DNA of 46,490 bases, taken from positions 1 through 46,490 of the forward strand of contig SBBQ01000065.1 of assembly GCA_005239635.1 (NCBI GenBank), written 5' to 3'. The notes beneath the pieces are model-generated. The model did no database searches and was not told the DNA's origin. It was given only the letters and a program-made list of their open reading frames with translations. This document shows, piece by piece, positions 23,611 to 34,256 of the stretch. The translations under genes and the position numbers were made by a program. Position 1 is the first letter of the stretch. The number at the start of each line of letters is the position of its first letter. Origin of the DNA: Uliginosibacterium gangwonense. Lineage in GTDB: Bacteria > Pseudomonadota > Gammaproteobacteria > Burkholderiales > Rhodocyclaceae.

Positions 23611-24795
23611 ATGGAACAACACGCTACTCGACCCGAAGTCATTGACGATGCGACGCGCTCGCACCTATTAAAACGCTCAACTTGGATCAGCATTGCAGTC
23701 AATCTTGTATTGACCATTGTGCAAATCGTGGTGGGCCTGCTGGCGCACGCACAAAGCTTGGTTGCAGACGGCTTGCATTCATTGGCCGATCTCATTGCTG
23801 ACTTTATGGTGCTTTTTGCCAATCGGCATAGCAATACGCCGGCGGATGATGAGCATCCTTATGGTCACGGGCGTATTGAGACGGTTGCGTCTTTGGTGTT
23901 GGGCGGTTTGCTCATGGCGACAGGGGCGGGCTTTTTGTGGAGTGCAGGCGTGCGCATACAAGACATGTCGCACCTGCCCCCGATTGCCCCGATTGCGTTG
24001 TGGACTGCTTTGCTCACGCTCGCGGCTAAAGAAGGGCTGTTTCGCTACATGCTGGCAGTGGCCAATCGCTTGCGGTCGCCCATGCTTATTGCCAATGCAT
24101 GGCACGCCCGCTCAGACGCGGCATCGTCTTTGGTGGTGGCGATAGGTATTGGTGGCAGCCTGATGGGCTATCGCGTGTTCGACCTGCTGGCTGCCGCCAT
24201 CGTCGGTTTCATGATTGCACGTATGGGTGCCATGTTTGTGTATGAAGCGCTGCAAGAACTCATTGATACGGGCTTGGATGAGCAGCAGGTTCAGCAGATT
24301 CGTACCACACTGCAGCAAACTTCGGGCGTAATTGATGTGCATGAATTGCGTACTCGCCGCATGGCGCATAAGGCGCTGGTTGATGCGCACATTTTGGTCG
24401 ATGCGCGCATCAGTGTGTCAGAAGGGCATCGGATTGCCGAGCGGGCACGTGCTGATGTCATGGAAGCGATTCCAGATGTGATGGACGTTCTGGTGCATGT
24501 AGATGTTGAAGACGACTTGCAAGTTGGGCATGAGGTTGCGCCAAAAATGGGGCGTAGCGCGCTCATTGCACAGTTGCAGCAAGGTTTGGGTTTGGCGCCA
24601 GAAGAAATGCTGCGCGTGGTGCTGCATTTTCTGGGCGGCCGAGTAGAGGCCGATGTATTTGTGCTATCGAGTTTGTTGCAACAAGCCGGGCGTGCAGAAA
24701 CTTTGGCGGAAAATGCGCGTGCAATGCAAGGACAGCAGCAACAAGGCGAGACTTTTTCTGCCATTCGGCTGCACGGAACGTTTGCACCAAATTAG
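23611..24795 (+). CDS. Cation diffusion facilitator, mirror copy
   Basis: Identical inverted copy of 21696-22880. ATG at 23611; TAG stop at 24793-24795 inside NtrC-type site 1. Confidence 0.9.
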   Translation: MEQHATRPEVIDDATRSHLLKRSTWISIAVNLVLTIVQIVVGLLAHAQSLVADGLHSLADLIADFMVLFANRHSNTPADDEHPYGHGRIETVASLVLGGLLMATGAGFLWSAGVRIQDMSHLPPIAPIALWTALLTLAAKEGLFRYMLAVANRLRSPMLIANAWHARSDAASSLVVAIGIGGSLMGYRVFDLLAAAIVGFMIARMGAMFVYEALQELIDTGLDEQQVQQIRTTLQQTSGVIDVHELRTRRMAHKALVDAHILVDARISVSEGHRIAERARADVMEAIPDVMDVLVHVDVEDDLQVGHEVAPKMGRSALIAQLQQGLGLAPEEMLRVVLHFLGGRVEADVFVLSSLLQQAGRAETLAENARAMQGQQQQGETFSAIRLHGTFAPN

Positions 24796-24799
24796 TGCA
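24783..24799. promoter_or_regulatory. NtrC-type site 1, mirror copy
   Basis: TGCACCAAATTAGTGCA on the plus strand, 204 bases before the glnA ATG at 25004. Mirror of 21692-21708. Confidence 0.8.
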
Positions 24800-24813
24800 A
24801 ATTTATTAATTTT

Positions 24814-24830
24814 TGCATTATTATGGTGCG
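24814..24830. promoter_or_regulatory. NtrC-type site 2, mirror copy
   Basis: TGCATTATTATGGTGCG on the plus strand; mirror of 21661-21677. A weaker third half-site, TGGTGCG, follows at 24839-24845. Confidence 0.7.
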
Positions 24831-24862
24831 CTGCAATTTGGTGCGGCACCTGTTGTGGCTTG

Positions 24863-24878
24863 TGGCACAATAGCTTGC
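24863..24878 (+). promoter_or_regulatory. Sigma-54-like element of glnA, mirror copy
   Basis: TGGCAC at 24863-24868 and TTGC at 24875-24878; mirror of 21613-21628. Confidence 0.5.
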
Positions 24879-25003
24879 CTTGCCGTGGATGGTGGCATGT
24901 TTGCTGCTAAGCCATCCCAGCAGTGTTTTTGAGCTCAATCTGAGACACGATCTGAGAGACATATTCGGGACCGCCCGGACTGATTTTTCCGCTAGGAGAC
25001 AAC

Positions 25004-26413
25004 ATGACCCCGCAACAAGTACTCGACCTCATCCAGGAACAAGAGGTCAAATTCGTCGACCTGCGTTTTACTGATACGCGCGGCAAAGAACAACACGTGG
25101 GCGTGCCCGCCAAAATGTTTGATTCCGACAAGTTTGAAAATGGCCACGCATTTGACGGTTCTTCAATCGCCGGCTGGAAAGGCATCCAAGCCTCTGACAT
25201 GCTGCTGATGCCCGATGCAGGTAGCGCATTCCTCGATCCTTTCATGGACGAAACCACGCTGGTAATCAGCTGTGACGTTCTGGAACCGGCTGACCGTAAG
25301 CCCTACGACCGCTGCCCGCGTGGTATCGCTAAGCGCGCCGAGGCTTACCTGAAGTCCTCTGGTATTGGTGATGTGGCCTACTTTGGTCCGGAACCCGAAT
25401 TCTTCATTTTCGACTCTGTTGAGTGGAAAGTGGATATGTCCGGTTCTTACTGCAAGATTTTCTCTGACGAAGCTGCATGGTCTTCAGACGCCAAGATTGA
25501 AGGCGGCAACACCGGTCACCGTCCGGGCGTAAAGGGTGGTTATTTCCCCGTTCCGCCGGTTGATAGCCACAACGACATCCGTGCTGCCATGTGTTTGGCG
25601 CTGGAACAGTGTGGTGTAGAAGTTGAAGTTCACCACCACGAAGTGGCCACCGCAGGTCAAAACGAAATCGGTACCAAGTTCAACAGCTTGGTTCGTCGCG
25701 CTGACCAAACTCAAGTGCTGAAGTACGTGGTTCATAACGTAGCCCATGGCTACGGCAAGACCGCAACCTTCATGCCGAAGCCGATTGTGGGCGACAACGG
25801 TTCTGGTATGCACGTTCACCAGTCAATCTGGAAGGACGGCAAGAACCTGTTCGCTGGCAACGGCTACGCTGGTCTGTCCGAGTTCGCGCTGTACTACATC
25901 GGCGGTATCATCAAGCACGCTCGTGCATTGAATGCGATCACCAACCCGCTGACCAACTCCTACAAGCGTTTGGTTCCGGGCTTCGAAGCCCCGGTGAAGC
26001 TGGCTTACTCTGCACGCAACCGCTCTGCTTCAATCCGTATTCCGTACGTTGCGTCTGACAAGGCACGCCGTATCGAAACCCGCTTCCCGGATCCGGGTGC
26101 AAACCCCTACATGTGCTTTGCCGCGCTGATGATGGCCGGTTTGGATGGCGTTCAGAACAAGATCCACCCGGGCGATCCTTCCGACAAGAACCTGTACGAT
26201 CTGCCACCGGAAGAAGACGCAAAGATCCCGACCGTATGTTCCAGCTTGGAACAAGCGCTCGAGTATCTGGACAAAGATCGCGAGTTCCTGACCCGCGGCG
26301 GCGTGTTTAGCGACGAATTCATCGACGCTTACATTGAGCTGAAGATGGAAGAAGTGACCAAGTTCCGCATGACCACGCACCCGATCGAATACGACATGTA
26401 CTACTCGATCTAA
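25004..26413 (+). CDS. glnA: Glutamine synthetase, mirror copy
   Basis: Identical inverted copy of 20078-21487; ATG at 25004 after CTAGGAGACAAC. Confidence 0.99.
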   Translation: MTPQQVLDLIQEQEVKFVDLRFTDTRGKEQHVGVPAKMFDSDKFENGHAFDGSSIAGWKGIQASDMLLMPDAGSAFLDPFMDETTLVISCDVLEPADRKPYDRCPRGIAKRAEAYLKSSGIGDVAYFGPEPEFFIFDSVEWKVDMSGSYCKIFSDEAAWSSDAKIEGGNTGHRPGVKGGYFPVPPVDSHNDIRAAMCLALEQCGVEVEVHHHEVATAGQNEIGTKFNSLVRRADQTQVLKYVVHNVAHGYGKTATFMPKPIVGDNGSGMHVHQSIWKDGKNLFAGNGYAGLSEFALYYIGGIIKHARALNAITNPLTNSYKRLVPGFEAPVKLAYSARNRSASIRIPYVASDKARRIETRFPDPGANPYMCFAALMMAGLDGVQNKIHPGDPSDKNLYDLPPEEDAKIPTVCSSLEQALEYLDKDREFLTRGGVFSDEFIDAYIELKMEEVTKFRMTTHPIEYDMYYSI

Positions 26414-26470
26414 TGCGTTTTTACCGGGCTGGCGTGTTGCGCGTCATCCCGGTATGCTGCGAAGCGTTAA

Positions 26471-26503
26471 AGAAGGACGGCTGTTTAGCCGTCCTTTGTT
26501 TTT
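26471..26503 (+). terminator. glnA terminator, mirror copy
   Basis: Mirror of 19988-20020; AAGGACGGCT/AGCCGTCCTT stem with GTTT loop. Confidence 0.92.
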
Positions 26504-26559
26504 GGGGCTGCGTTTAAAGTAAGTCAAGTTTGGTCTAGTGGGTTGCGAGGGGTGTGTTC

Positions 26560-27039
26560 ATGCTTGCGATGAAGTTGCGATTGACCGGTGTGTGTTTGGT
26601 AGCTGCGCTACCTGTGCTATGCCATGCAGATGTGTATAAATGTGTGGACAGCGAAGGGCGCATTACCTATACCAATAGCCGGTCTGTTGGCCGCGGTTGT
26701 AGTCAGCTCAGCAGTGAAACACGCGTATCGACTGTGCCCGCAACACGCCGTGCAGGAAGCTCATCGAGTGCAGCGTCAGGTGACTTTCCCAAGGTGGATG
26801 GGCAAACTCAAAAATCTCGTGATAACGATCGCCGCAGCATTCTCGAAAAAGAGCTCGCGACCGAACGTGAGCAGCTCGATACCGCCAAAAAAAACCTAAC
26901 AGCCGCAGAAGCCACGCAGCAAGGTGGGGAACGTAACTACCAGAAGTACGTTGAAACCCTGCAGCAGAAGCGTGATGATGTCGCTCTACACGAACGAAAT
27001 GTTGAGGCGCTGCAAAAAGAAATTGCCAATCTAAAGTAA
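26560..27039 (+). CDS. DUF4124 protein, mirror copy
   Basis: Identical inverted copy of 19452-19931; ATG at 26560. Confidence 0.85.
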   Translation: MLAMKLRLTGVCLVAALPVLCHADVYKCVDSEGRITYTNSRSVGRGCSQLSSETRVSTVPATRRAGSSSSAASGDFPKVDGQTQKSRDNDRRSILEKELATEREQLDTAKKNLTAAEATQQGGERNYQKYVETLQQKRDDVALHERNVEALQKEIANLK

Positions 27040-27046
27040 TTGGCAA
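27023..27046. repeat. Inverted octamer pair, mirror copy
   Basis: TTGCCAAT at 27023-27030 and ATTGGCAA at 27039-27046; mirror of 19445-19468. Confidence 0.7.
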
Positions 27047-27076
27047 AATGTGCGCGCTTCTTGCTTAGGGAAGCGC

Positions 27077-28183
27077 ATGGACCTCACATCTAGCTTAGCC
27101 ACACCCGCCATATCGACTTCGGACCCTTCGCTTGCAGGGTTGGACTTACTGTCCCTCGCGGTTGTGTTGGTGTCAGAAGATTTGCGCGTGCGCTATCTCA
27201 ATCCGGCCGCTCAAAATCTATTTGAGTTGTCTGAACGGCAGGCCATTGGCCAAAAATTGTCGCATCTCGCCGGCAATTCTCCCCGCCTTAATGCGGCACT
27301 TGATACCGTGATTCAAAACGGTTGGAGCCATACCAGCCACAATGTGTCTGTCAGTCGAGATGGCTTTGGGCCACTGCATTTAGATTGCACCATTACCCCG
27401 GTCGATGGCCCCGTTAAAAGACTGATCTTAGAGTTTCGCCATATTGACCAGCAGCTCAAAGTTGAGCGTGAAGAACGTTTGGCCGAGCAGCAACTCGCGC
27501 ATCGCGAACTGATTCGTAATCTCGCGCACGAAATTAAAAATCCGCTAGGCGGTATTCGTGGCTCGGCCCAACTGTTGGAGCGTGAGCTGGACGACAGTGA
27601 GCTGCGCGAATACACGCAAATCATCGTTAAAGAGTCGGATCGCCTGCAAGACCTGATGAGTCGTCTGCTGCAATCCAATCGCGGTGTGCAACCAAGTGAA
27701 GTCAGTATTCACGAGATACTTGAACGTGTACGTCGCCTAATTGCGGCTGAGTTCTCGGATATCAAAATGCTTCGCGACTATGACACCAGCCTGCCGGATA
27801 TGACAGGTGATCGTGAGCAATTAATTCAGGCAGTGCTCAACATTACGCGTAATGCCGCGCAGGCCATGAAAGGTCATGGCGAAATCATGTTGCGTACACG
27901 TGCCGTGCGCCAAGTGACATTGGCAAAAAAACATTATCGCCTGGCATTGGAATTGCAAGTGATTGATAACGGCCCGGGTATTCCAACGGAATTGCGTGAG
28001 CAAATTTTCTATCCGCTGGTGTCGGGACGTGAGGGTGGCACGGGATTGGGGCTCACAATTGCGCAGGGCGTTGTGCAACAACACCATGGCTCGATCGAAG
28101 TGGATTCACATCCTGGCCGTACTTGTTTTACGTTGACCTTGCCCTATCCAGAAGGCGGGTCCAAGCTTGAATCAACACAATAA
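27077..28183 (+). CDS. ntrB: NtrB, mirror copy
   Basis: Identical inverted copy of 18308-19414; catalytic His codon at 27527-27529. Confidence 0.96.
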   Translation: MDLTSSLATPAISTSDPSLAGLDLLSLAVVLVSEDLRVRYLNPAAQNLFELSERQAIGQKLSHLAGNSPRLNAALDTVIQNGWSHTSHNVSVSRDGFGPLHLDCTITPVDGPVKRLILEFRHIDQQLKVEREERLAEQQLAHRELIRNLAHEIKNPLGGIRGSAQLLERELDDSELREYTQIIVKESDRLQDLMSRLLQSNRGVQPSEVSIHEILERVRRLIAAEFSDIKMLRDYDTSLPDMTGDREQLIQAVLNITRNAAQAMKGHGEIMLRTRAVRQVTLAKKHYRLALELQVIDNGPGIPTELREQIFYPLVSGREGGTGLGLTIAQGVVQQHHGSIEVDSHPGRTCFTLTLPYPEGGSKLESTQ

Positions 28184-28196
28184 AGAAGGTGGCATC

Positions 28197-29633
28197 ATGA
28201 ATCCGGTGTGGATTGTGGACGATGACCGTTCGATTCGTTGGGTGTTCGAAAAAGCACTGACACGCGAAGATATTCCGTGGAAGAGCTTTGGTAGTGCGAA
28301 TGAAGTGTTGGACGCGCTGGAGCACGGCGGCACGCCGCAAGTTTTGGTGTCCGATATTCGTATGCCGGGCGAGTCAGGCCTTTCCTTGCTGCAAAAGGTT
28401 AAGGGCCAACATCCGGGTTTGCCGGTCATCATTATGACCGCGTATTCCGATCTTGATTCTGCCGTGCAAGCATTTAAGGGTGGTGCGTTTGAATATCTGC
28501 CCAAACCGTTCGATATCGACCAAGCGGTCGACCTTGTGCGCCGCGCGCTGAATGAGAGCGCGGAACAGAATGGTGCAGAGGAAGACCATGGTGCTGCGCC
28601 AGAAATTCTGGGTCAGGCACCTGCCATGCAAGAAGTTTTTCGTGCCATTGGTCGTTTGTCGCAATCGCACGTGACGGTGATGATCACGGGCGAATCCGGC
28701 AGTGGTAAAGAATTAGTTGCGCGCGCATTGCATCAACACAGCCCACGTCGCGATGCACCCTTTGTTGCAATTAACACCGCTGCGATTCCACGCGACTTGC
28801 TGGAGTCCGAATTGTTTGGCCATGAACGCGGCGCCTTTACTGGCGCACAAACTATGCGCCGCGGTCGCTTTGAGCAAGCAGAAGGCGGCACGCTGTTCCT
28901 AGACGAAATTGGCGATATGCCAGCAGAGCTGCAAACACGGTTGTTGCGCGTGCTGTCTGATGGAAACTTTTATCGCGTGGGCGGACATGCACCGATCAAA
29001 GCCAACGTACGAGTCATTGCAGCAACGCACCAAAATCTTGAGCAGCGTGTGCGTGATGGCTTGTTCCGCGAAGACTTGTTTCATCGCCTGAATGTTATTC
29101 GCCTGCGTTTGCCACCCTTGCGTGAACGTCGCGAAGACATTCCCTTGCTAGTGCGTCACTTTCTCTCGCGCAGCGCGCTGGAATTGGGCGTAGAGCCGAA
29201 GCGACTGACTGATCAGGCGATGCGTACATTGCAGGGGCTTGAATTCCAAGGCAATGTGCGCCAATTGGAAAACCTATGTCATTGGCTCACCGTGATGGCG
29301 CCGGGGCAGATGGTGGACGTGGCAGATCTGCCACCAGAATTGCGTGAGCATGCAGGGGGTGCCGCTGCCATGGCGGGTGATTGGCAAAGTGCCTTGGGCG
29401 TGGAGGTTGACCGCTTAATGGTGCAGCAGCCGGGCTCGGTGTACGACAAATTGCTGCATGATTTTGAGCGCATCGCGATTGGCCGCGCACTGGCGCATAC
29501 CGCCGGCCGTCGAATCGAAGCGGCACACCTACTCGGTATTGGACGCAACACCATTACGCGCAAAATTCAGGATCTAGGCATTGAAGGCGCACCAGCCGCT
29601 GATGACACTGACGCGCACTCAAGCGAACACTAA
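28197..29633 (+). CDS. ntrC: NtrC, mirror copy
   Basis: Identical inverted copy of 16858-18294; the GAFTGA codons begin at 28830. Confidence 0.97.
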   Translation: MNPVWIVDDDRSIRWVFEKALTREDIPWKSFGSANEVLDALEHGGTPQVLVSDIRMPGESGLSLLQKVKGQHPGLPVIIMTAYSDLDSAVQAFKGGAFEYLPKPFDIDQAVDLVRRALNESAEQNGAEEDHGAAPEILGQAPAMQEVFRAIGRLSQSHVTVMITGESGSGKELVARALHQHSPRRDAPFVAINTAAIPRDLLESELFGHERGAFTGAQTMRRGRFEQAEGGTLFLDEIGDMPAELQTRLLRVLSDGNFYRVGGHAPIKANVRVIAATHQNLEQRVRDGLFREDLFHRLNVIRLRLPPLRERREDIPLLVRHFLSRSALELGVEPKRLTDQAMRTLQGLEFQGNVRQLENLCHWLTVMAPGQMVDVADLPPELREHAGGAAAMAGDWQSALGVEVDRLMVQQPGSVYDKLLHDFERIAIGRALAHTAGRRIEAAHLLGIGRNTITRKIQDLGIEGAPAADDTDAHSSEH

Positions 29634-29657
29634 CCATCACCAACAAAGGGCTGTCTG

Positions 29658-29695
29658 ACGACGGTCCTTTGTCATCCTCGATGACGGATCGTCGT
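29658..29695. repeat. Long hairpin between ntrC and birA, mirror copy
   Basis: Mirror of 16796-16833, starting 25 bases after the ntrC stop. Confidence 0.7.
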
Positions 29696-29737
29696 TGCAC
29701 AAAGACGCTACCGCATTGGGCTGCGGATACGCGATAA

Positions 29738-29766
29738 TTGCGTAACACGTACCAACGGTTACGCAA
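29738..29766. repeat. Inverted repeat upstream of birA, mirror copy
   Basis: TTGCGTAAC (29738-29746) and GTTACGCAA (29758-29766); mirror of 16725-16753. Confidence 0.65.
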
Positions 29767-29777
29767 CACATACGCGC

Positions 29778-30593
29778 ATGACACAGTCTACACCCCTTAA
29801 TGTTGAAGTCGTTCGCCGTCATATGGGTGACGATGCGGCGCGTGTTGATCTCTCATTGCTTCAACAATGTGCCAGTACAAATGCCAGCCTACTTGAGCAA
29901 GGCACGACACGTGATATGTTGAGTGTGCTTGTTTGTGAAGAGCAAACAGAAGGGCGTGGCCGGCGTGGTCGCAATTGGATTTCCTCTGGCCCGCGTAGTC
30001 TCACCTTTTCACTCGGTTGGCGCTGCATGCTGGAGCCGGCCAAAGTCTCCGGCCTAAGTTTGGTTGCGGGCTTGGCAGTGGCAGAAGCCTTAGCGGATTT
30101 GGGAATGACCGGCGTGCGACTCAAATGGCCGAATGATGTTCTGTTTCGGGGTGGCAAGCTCGCCGGCATTCTGGTGGACATGCAGTCGAATGCTGATGCA
30201 GGACTAGATGTCATCATTGGCATTGGCCTGAACGTCGAATTGCCTGATCTTTCTGGTCTCGAAACACCTGAAACAGATCAGGACAGCCTTGCGCCAGCAG
30301 CCTTATCGCAAGGTCTAGCGCAGCCAGATCGGAATCTGGTTTTAGCGGCCATACTCTGCAAATTAATTCACCTGCTTGACGAGTTTGCATGTGAAGGGTT
30401 TGCCCCATTTTCCGACCGTTGGGCTGCAAGACACGCTTGGGCGGGCCATTTTGTGCAAGTGCGTATGGATGGTATGGCACCGATTCATGGCAATTGCTTA
30501 GCGGTTGATAGCGATGGTGCGCTACTGGTCGATACCGGACGCGGCGTACAGCGCGTGTTGGGTGGCGATGTCAGTTTGCGAGAGGTGAACTAA
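29778..30593 (+). CDS. birA: Biotin ligase, mirror copy
   Basis: Identical inverted copy of 15898-16713. Confidence 0.95.
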   Translation: MTQSTPLNVEVVRRHMGDDAARVDLSLLQQCASTNASLLEQGTTRDMLSVLVCEEQTEGRGRRGRNWISSGPRSLTFSLGWRCMLEPAKVSGLSLVAGLAVAEALADLGMTGVRLKWPNDVLFRGGKLAGILVDMQSNADAGLDVIIGIGLNVELPDLSGLETPETDQDSLAPAALSQGLAQPDRNLVLAAILCKLIHLLDEFACEGFAPFSDRWAARHAWAGHFVQVRMDGMAPIHGNCLAVDSDGALLVDTGRGVQRVLGGDVSLREVN

Positions 30594-31327
30594 TGTTGCT
30601 GTGCCTAGATGCCGGCAACACCCGCCTCAAATGGGGTCTGTGGCAGAACGGGCATTGGCAGTCACAGGGGGCTGTGCCCTGCCAAAATTTTGCGACGGAT
30701 CACATACAGACCCACCTACCCGCTGATTGGCAAAAGGCCACGCACATCATTGCTTCGGTGGTTGCTGGACAAGCGGTTTTGCAATGCCTGCAACATTGGG
30801 CGAGTGCGCAAGGCATTTCGTTTCAGCTTGTACGTAGCGAGCAGCAAGCCTGTGGTGTACAAAATGCTTATGCCGCGCCACAAACCCTCGGCACGGATCG
30901 TTGGTCTGCACTCATTGGCGCGCACCAATTACTGCGCGCAAATTGTTTAGTGGTGTGTGCAGGCACAGCCACCACAATTGATGTGCTACATGCAAACGGC
31001 CAATTTGCCGGCGGTGTAATTTTGCCCGGCTTGTCGATGATGAAAGTAAGCTTGCATGCAGGCACCGCGCAATTGCCGTCTGCAACAGGTGCATTTAGCG
31101 CGCTCCCCAATAATACGCACGACGCTATTGAAAGTGGCTGTCTGCAAGCTCAACTTGGTGCGATAGAGCGCATGTATGCTGACATTGCCAAGCTAGATGG
31201 CGCACAATGCGTTCTGACGGGCGGCGCGGCCGCGCATTTAAAAATGCACCTCACGATGCCCTGTCAAATTATTGATGATTTAGTATTACGTGGCTTGCTG
31301 TGCCAAGCCACGGCATTGGCAAAATAA
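30593..31327 (+). CDS. coaX: Type III pantothenate kinase, mirror copy
   Basis: Identical inverted copy of 15164-15898; TAATG junction with birA at 30591-30595. Confidence 0.95.
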   Translation: MLLCLDAGNTRLKWGLWQNGHWQSQGAVPCQNFATDHIQTHLPADWQKATHIIASVVAGQAVLQCLQHWASAQGISFQLVRSEQQACGVQNAYAAPQTLGTDRWSALIGAHQLLRANCLVVCAGTATTIDVLHANGQFAGGVILPGLSMMKVSLHAGTAQLPSATGAFSALPNNTHDAIESGCLQAQLGAIERMYADIAKLDGAQCVLTGGAAAHLKMHLTMPCQIIDDLVLRGLLCQATALAK

Positions 31328-31335
31328 CCAAGGGG

Positions 31336-32115
31336 ATGAGATTGGCTGCGGTGTTGCGACTACTGGCGATCATGTTGTTAATTGCCAATGTGGCCATGTT
31401 TTTTGCGGCGCGTGACAGTGCGTCTGCAGCAGGTAGTCAGCCAGATAAGCGCGTGGCAGGGCAGTTGCATGCAGCGCAGCTGCAAATTTCGTCGCGCGAG
31501 GCGCCACCGCCGGAGCCTGTGTCCTTGCCCGGAGCTGAGACGCCATCTGCTGAGACAGAGGCTTTAGCGACACCTGCGCCAACATCGGCGACAACGCCTG
31601 AAGTGCCCGCTGCGGACGTAAGCAAATCTGCAAAAATCGAAGCTGAAGCAGCCTCATGCCGCCTTCTGGCGGGCTTGAATGAAAAACAGCTGGATAGCTA
31701 TCGCGATTTGATTAAAGAAAATCACGGTGCGGTTGAACTCTCCGAAACAACTCAAGAAGGCAGCAAATCATATTGGTTGCATGTGCCCGCTTTTGCCAAT
31801 CGTCAACAGGCAGAGCGCCGCGCTGCAGAAATTAAAACACTGGGCGTGGCCGATGTTTTTGTAACAGGTGAAAGTCATCCGACGCCGAATTCCTTATCCC
31901 TGGGCCTCTATAAAAACGAGGCCGTGGCGGAAGAGGCAAAAAAGAAGTTGGTCAAATTGGGTATCACCAATGCCGCCATTGAAGAGCGCAGCGCTTCTCG
32001 CACCTTCACCTTAACCTTGCGCGGCAAACAAGTGGCAATCGATAAAGCGCAGACGGGTCTAAAGCAAGCAGGTGCGACCAGTGTCACCAGTTGCGACGCC
32101 GTGGTGCGCCGCTAA
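31336..32115 (+). CDS. SPOR-domain protein, mirror copy
   Basis: Identical inverted copy of 14376-15155. Confidence 0.85.
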   Translation: MRLAAVLRLLAIMLLIANVAMFFAARDSASAAGSQPDKRVAGQLHAAQLQISSREAPPPEPVSLPGAETPSAETEALATPAPTSATTPEVPAADVSKSAKIEAEAASCRLLAGLNEKQLDSYRDLIKENHGAVELSETTQEGSKSYWLHVPAFANRQQAERRAAEIKTLGVADVFVTGESHPTPNSLSLGLYKNEAVAEEAKKKLVKLGITNAAIEERSASRTFTLTLRGKQVAIDKAQTGLKQAGATSVTSCDAVVRR

Positions 32116-32124
32116 AGGTGCGTC

Positions 32125-32799
32125 GTGACGCATATCGACCCGTCTGAATCAAGCGCGACTCAGCCCTTTGCTACAGCACAGCCCGTTGGGTTGATTGTTG
32201 GACTCACCGGCGGCATTGGCAGTGGCAAAAGCGCCGTATCAGATCGTTTCGCGCTGTTGGGTGCCGCCATTGTTGATGCCGATGAAATCTCGCGGGTACT
32301 TACCGCGCGCGACGGTGCAGCCATACCGCTCATCACACAACAATTTGGCCCGCATCTGATCACCATAGAGGGAGCTCTAGACCGAGCTGCGATGCGACAG
32401 CTGGTATTTGCCGATCAGCAAGCACGCCAGAAACTAGAAGCGATTGTGCATCCGCTTGTGCGTGAGCACTCCACGCAACAATGCCAATCAGCATTGTTGG
32501 CCGGTGCGCCATATGTGGTTCTCTCTGTGCCGTTGTTGTTTGAGTCCGGCAATTACCGAGCACGTTGCCATCGTGTGCTGGTGGTAGATTGCTCGGTTGA
32601 GGACCAGGTTCAACGTGTGATGCGGCGTAGTGGTTTGTCTCGCGATGAGGTGATGGCGATCGTGACCGCGCAAATGGATCGTCAGCAGCGATTGGCAAAA
32701 GCGGATGACGTCATTGATAACCACGGTGATCTGCCCGCCTTGCACACCCAAGTTGATGCGCTGCATCAACGGTACTTGGCGCTGGCGGCCGCCTTATAA
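32125..32799 (+). CDS. coaE: Dephospho-CoA kinase, mirror copy
   Basis: Identical inverted copy of 13692-14366; GTG start. Confidence 0.96.
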   Translation: MTHIDPSESSATQPFATAQPVGLIVGLTGGIGSGKSAVSDRFALLGAAIVDADEISRVLTARDGAAIPLITQQFGPHLITIEGALDRAAMRQLVFADQQARQKLEAIVHPLVREHSTQQCQSALLAGAPYVVLSVPLLFESGNYRARCHRVLVVDCSVEDQVQRVMRRSGLSRDEVMAIVTAQMDRQQRLAKADDVIDNHGDLPALHTQVDALHQRYLALAAAL

Positions 32800-32898
32800 G
32801 CGCTTTCCTGCACCCCTGTTCTGGCGCGGTTTATCAGTTTGCTGAGGACGCTGGGCACCTAAATCTTATTGTTTTGCTCCGCATTGTTGATGTTGCGC

Positions 32899-32926
32899 TT
32901 GTTTCCATGCATTCCCGCGTTACAAT
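32899..32926 (+). promoter_or_regulatory. Candidate zapD promoter, mirror copy
   Basis: TTGTTT at 32899-32904 and TACAAT at 32921-32926; mirror of 13565-13592. Confidence 0.5.
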
Positions 32927-32953
32927 CGTGGCATTTTCTCCGGGCAGGACGGT

Positions 32954-33709
32954 GTGATCACATACGAGTTTCCCTTAAACGAGCGGATCAGGACGCTAAT
33001 GCGTCTAGAAGATCTGTTTGATCGCATGCAATTTTTTGTGCGGTCGGAGGGCGCTCGCGAGCACCATATCGCACTGATTACCCTGTTTGAAGCGCTCGAG
33101 GTTTCATCTCGCGCAGACTTAAAGGTGGATCTGCTGCAAGAGCTGGAGCGTCAGCGCCAAACCCTGCTGGCCTTCCGCAACAACCCCGACATTTCTGAAG
33201 AAGCGCTATCTGGCGCGCTCTACGAAATTGAGCAAGCCTCGTCTTCGCTGTTGGCGATGGCGGGCAAAGTCGGCCAATACCTGCGCGATAACGAATGGCT
33301 TATGAGCATTAAGAGCCGCACGCATATTCCCGGTGGCGTGTGCGAATTTGATCTGCCGGCCTACCATTTCTGGCGCAATCGTGATGCCGCTGCGCGTATT
33401 CGTGACCTAGAAGGATGGATGAATCCGCTTTTGCCAATTCGCGATGCTGTGGCCATCGTGTTGCGTTTGTTGCGTTCATCTGGGCGCGCAGAAAAGCAAG
33501 AAGCGGTCAATGGTTTGTATCAACAGGCGATGGGTGGTCGCAACGCGCAAATGCTGCGTCTGCGTGTACCACGCAGTCACGCCTGCACCCCAGAAATTAG
33601 CGCCAACAAATACGCACTGAATATCCGCTTTAGCGGTGCTGAAGCTGGCCACCGCCCGCGCCAAGTGGAGTGCAATGTGGCGTTTGAGTTAACGTTCTGT
33701 AATCTTTAG
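32954..33709 (+). CDS. zapD: ZapD, mirror copy
   Basis: Identical inverted copy of 12782-13537; GTG start. Confidence 0.95.
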   Translation: MITYEFPLNERIRTLMRLEDLFDRMQFFVRSEGAREHHIALITLFEALEVSSRADLKVDLLQELERQRQTLLAFRNNPDISEEALSGALYEIEQASSSLLAMAGKVGQYLRDNEWLMSIKSRTHIPGGVCEFDLPAYHFWRNRDAAARIRDLEGWMNPLLPIRDAVAIVLRLLRSSGRAEKQEAVNGLYQQAMGGRNAQMLRLRVPRSHACTPEISANKYALNIRFSGAEAGHRPRQVECNVAFELTFCNL

Positions 33710-33726
33710 TCGCGGATAGTGAATCT

Positions 33727-33758
33727 AAAATACCGGGACCGAAAGGCCCCGGTATTTT
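33727..33758. terminator. Bidirectional terminator, mirror copy
   Basis: Mirror of 12733-12764, between zapD and the 47-aa gene. Confidence 0.92.
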
Positions 33759-33765
33759 TATTGGC

Positions 33766-33909
33766 TCATCGTTTTTTTGCCTGAGCCTGTTTGGTGGTAT
33801 GACGTTGAATTGTCTCGACCACGTGCGATTTGGGTTGTTGCTTTGCTTGCTGTTCGGTTGTAAATCTGCCGGTAACAGCACTTCGACCAATTTTAACTTT
33901 GGTTGTCAT
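33766..33909 (-). CDS. Small basic 47-aa protein, mirror copy
   Basis: Identical inverted copy of 12582-12725. Confidence 0.8.
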   Translation of the reverse strand: MTTKVKIGRSAVTGRFTTEQQAKQQPKSHVVETIQRHTTKQAQAKKR

Positions 33910-34256
33910 AACGAACTCCTTTCTGGCTTTGCCCTGCAAAGAATCGGGAGCAAACTTGCGGCCTTTTCAAGTTCTAATGACTTTGTTAGAGTGCCGCTGG
34001 TTGAATTCATTACCCGCTTTTTACGCCTCACGGACCATCCGATGAGGCGTTTTTCTTTGGTCACAGGGATCACGCAATGACCTAGATATGTTATTCGGCC
34101 TCTCGCTTTGTTTCAACGATAAACCTATGTAAAACATGTGGATATCTTGTGAATTAGTGTGTAAATATTTGATGCATACTATATCTAGTGTTTTGAGGGC
34201 GTTTGGGCGCTGCTATTTTTGAAGATTGTTATAGGTTTGAAGGGTGGATAAGTTAA
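33910..34256. other. AT-rich intergenic region, mirror copy
   Basis: Mirror of 12235-12581; no confident gene. Confidence 0.6.
34023..34054 (+). terminator. Orphan terminator-like hairpin, mirror copy
   Basis: ACGCCTCA (34023-34030) pairs with TGAGGCGT (34043-34050), then TTTT; mirror of 12437-12468. Confidence 0.5.
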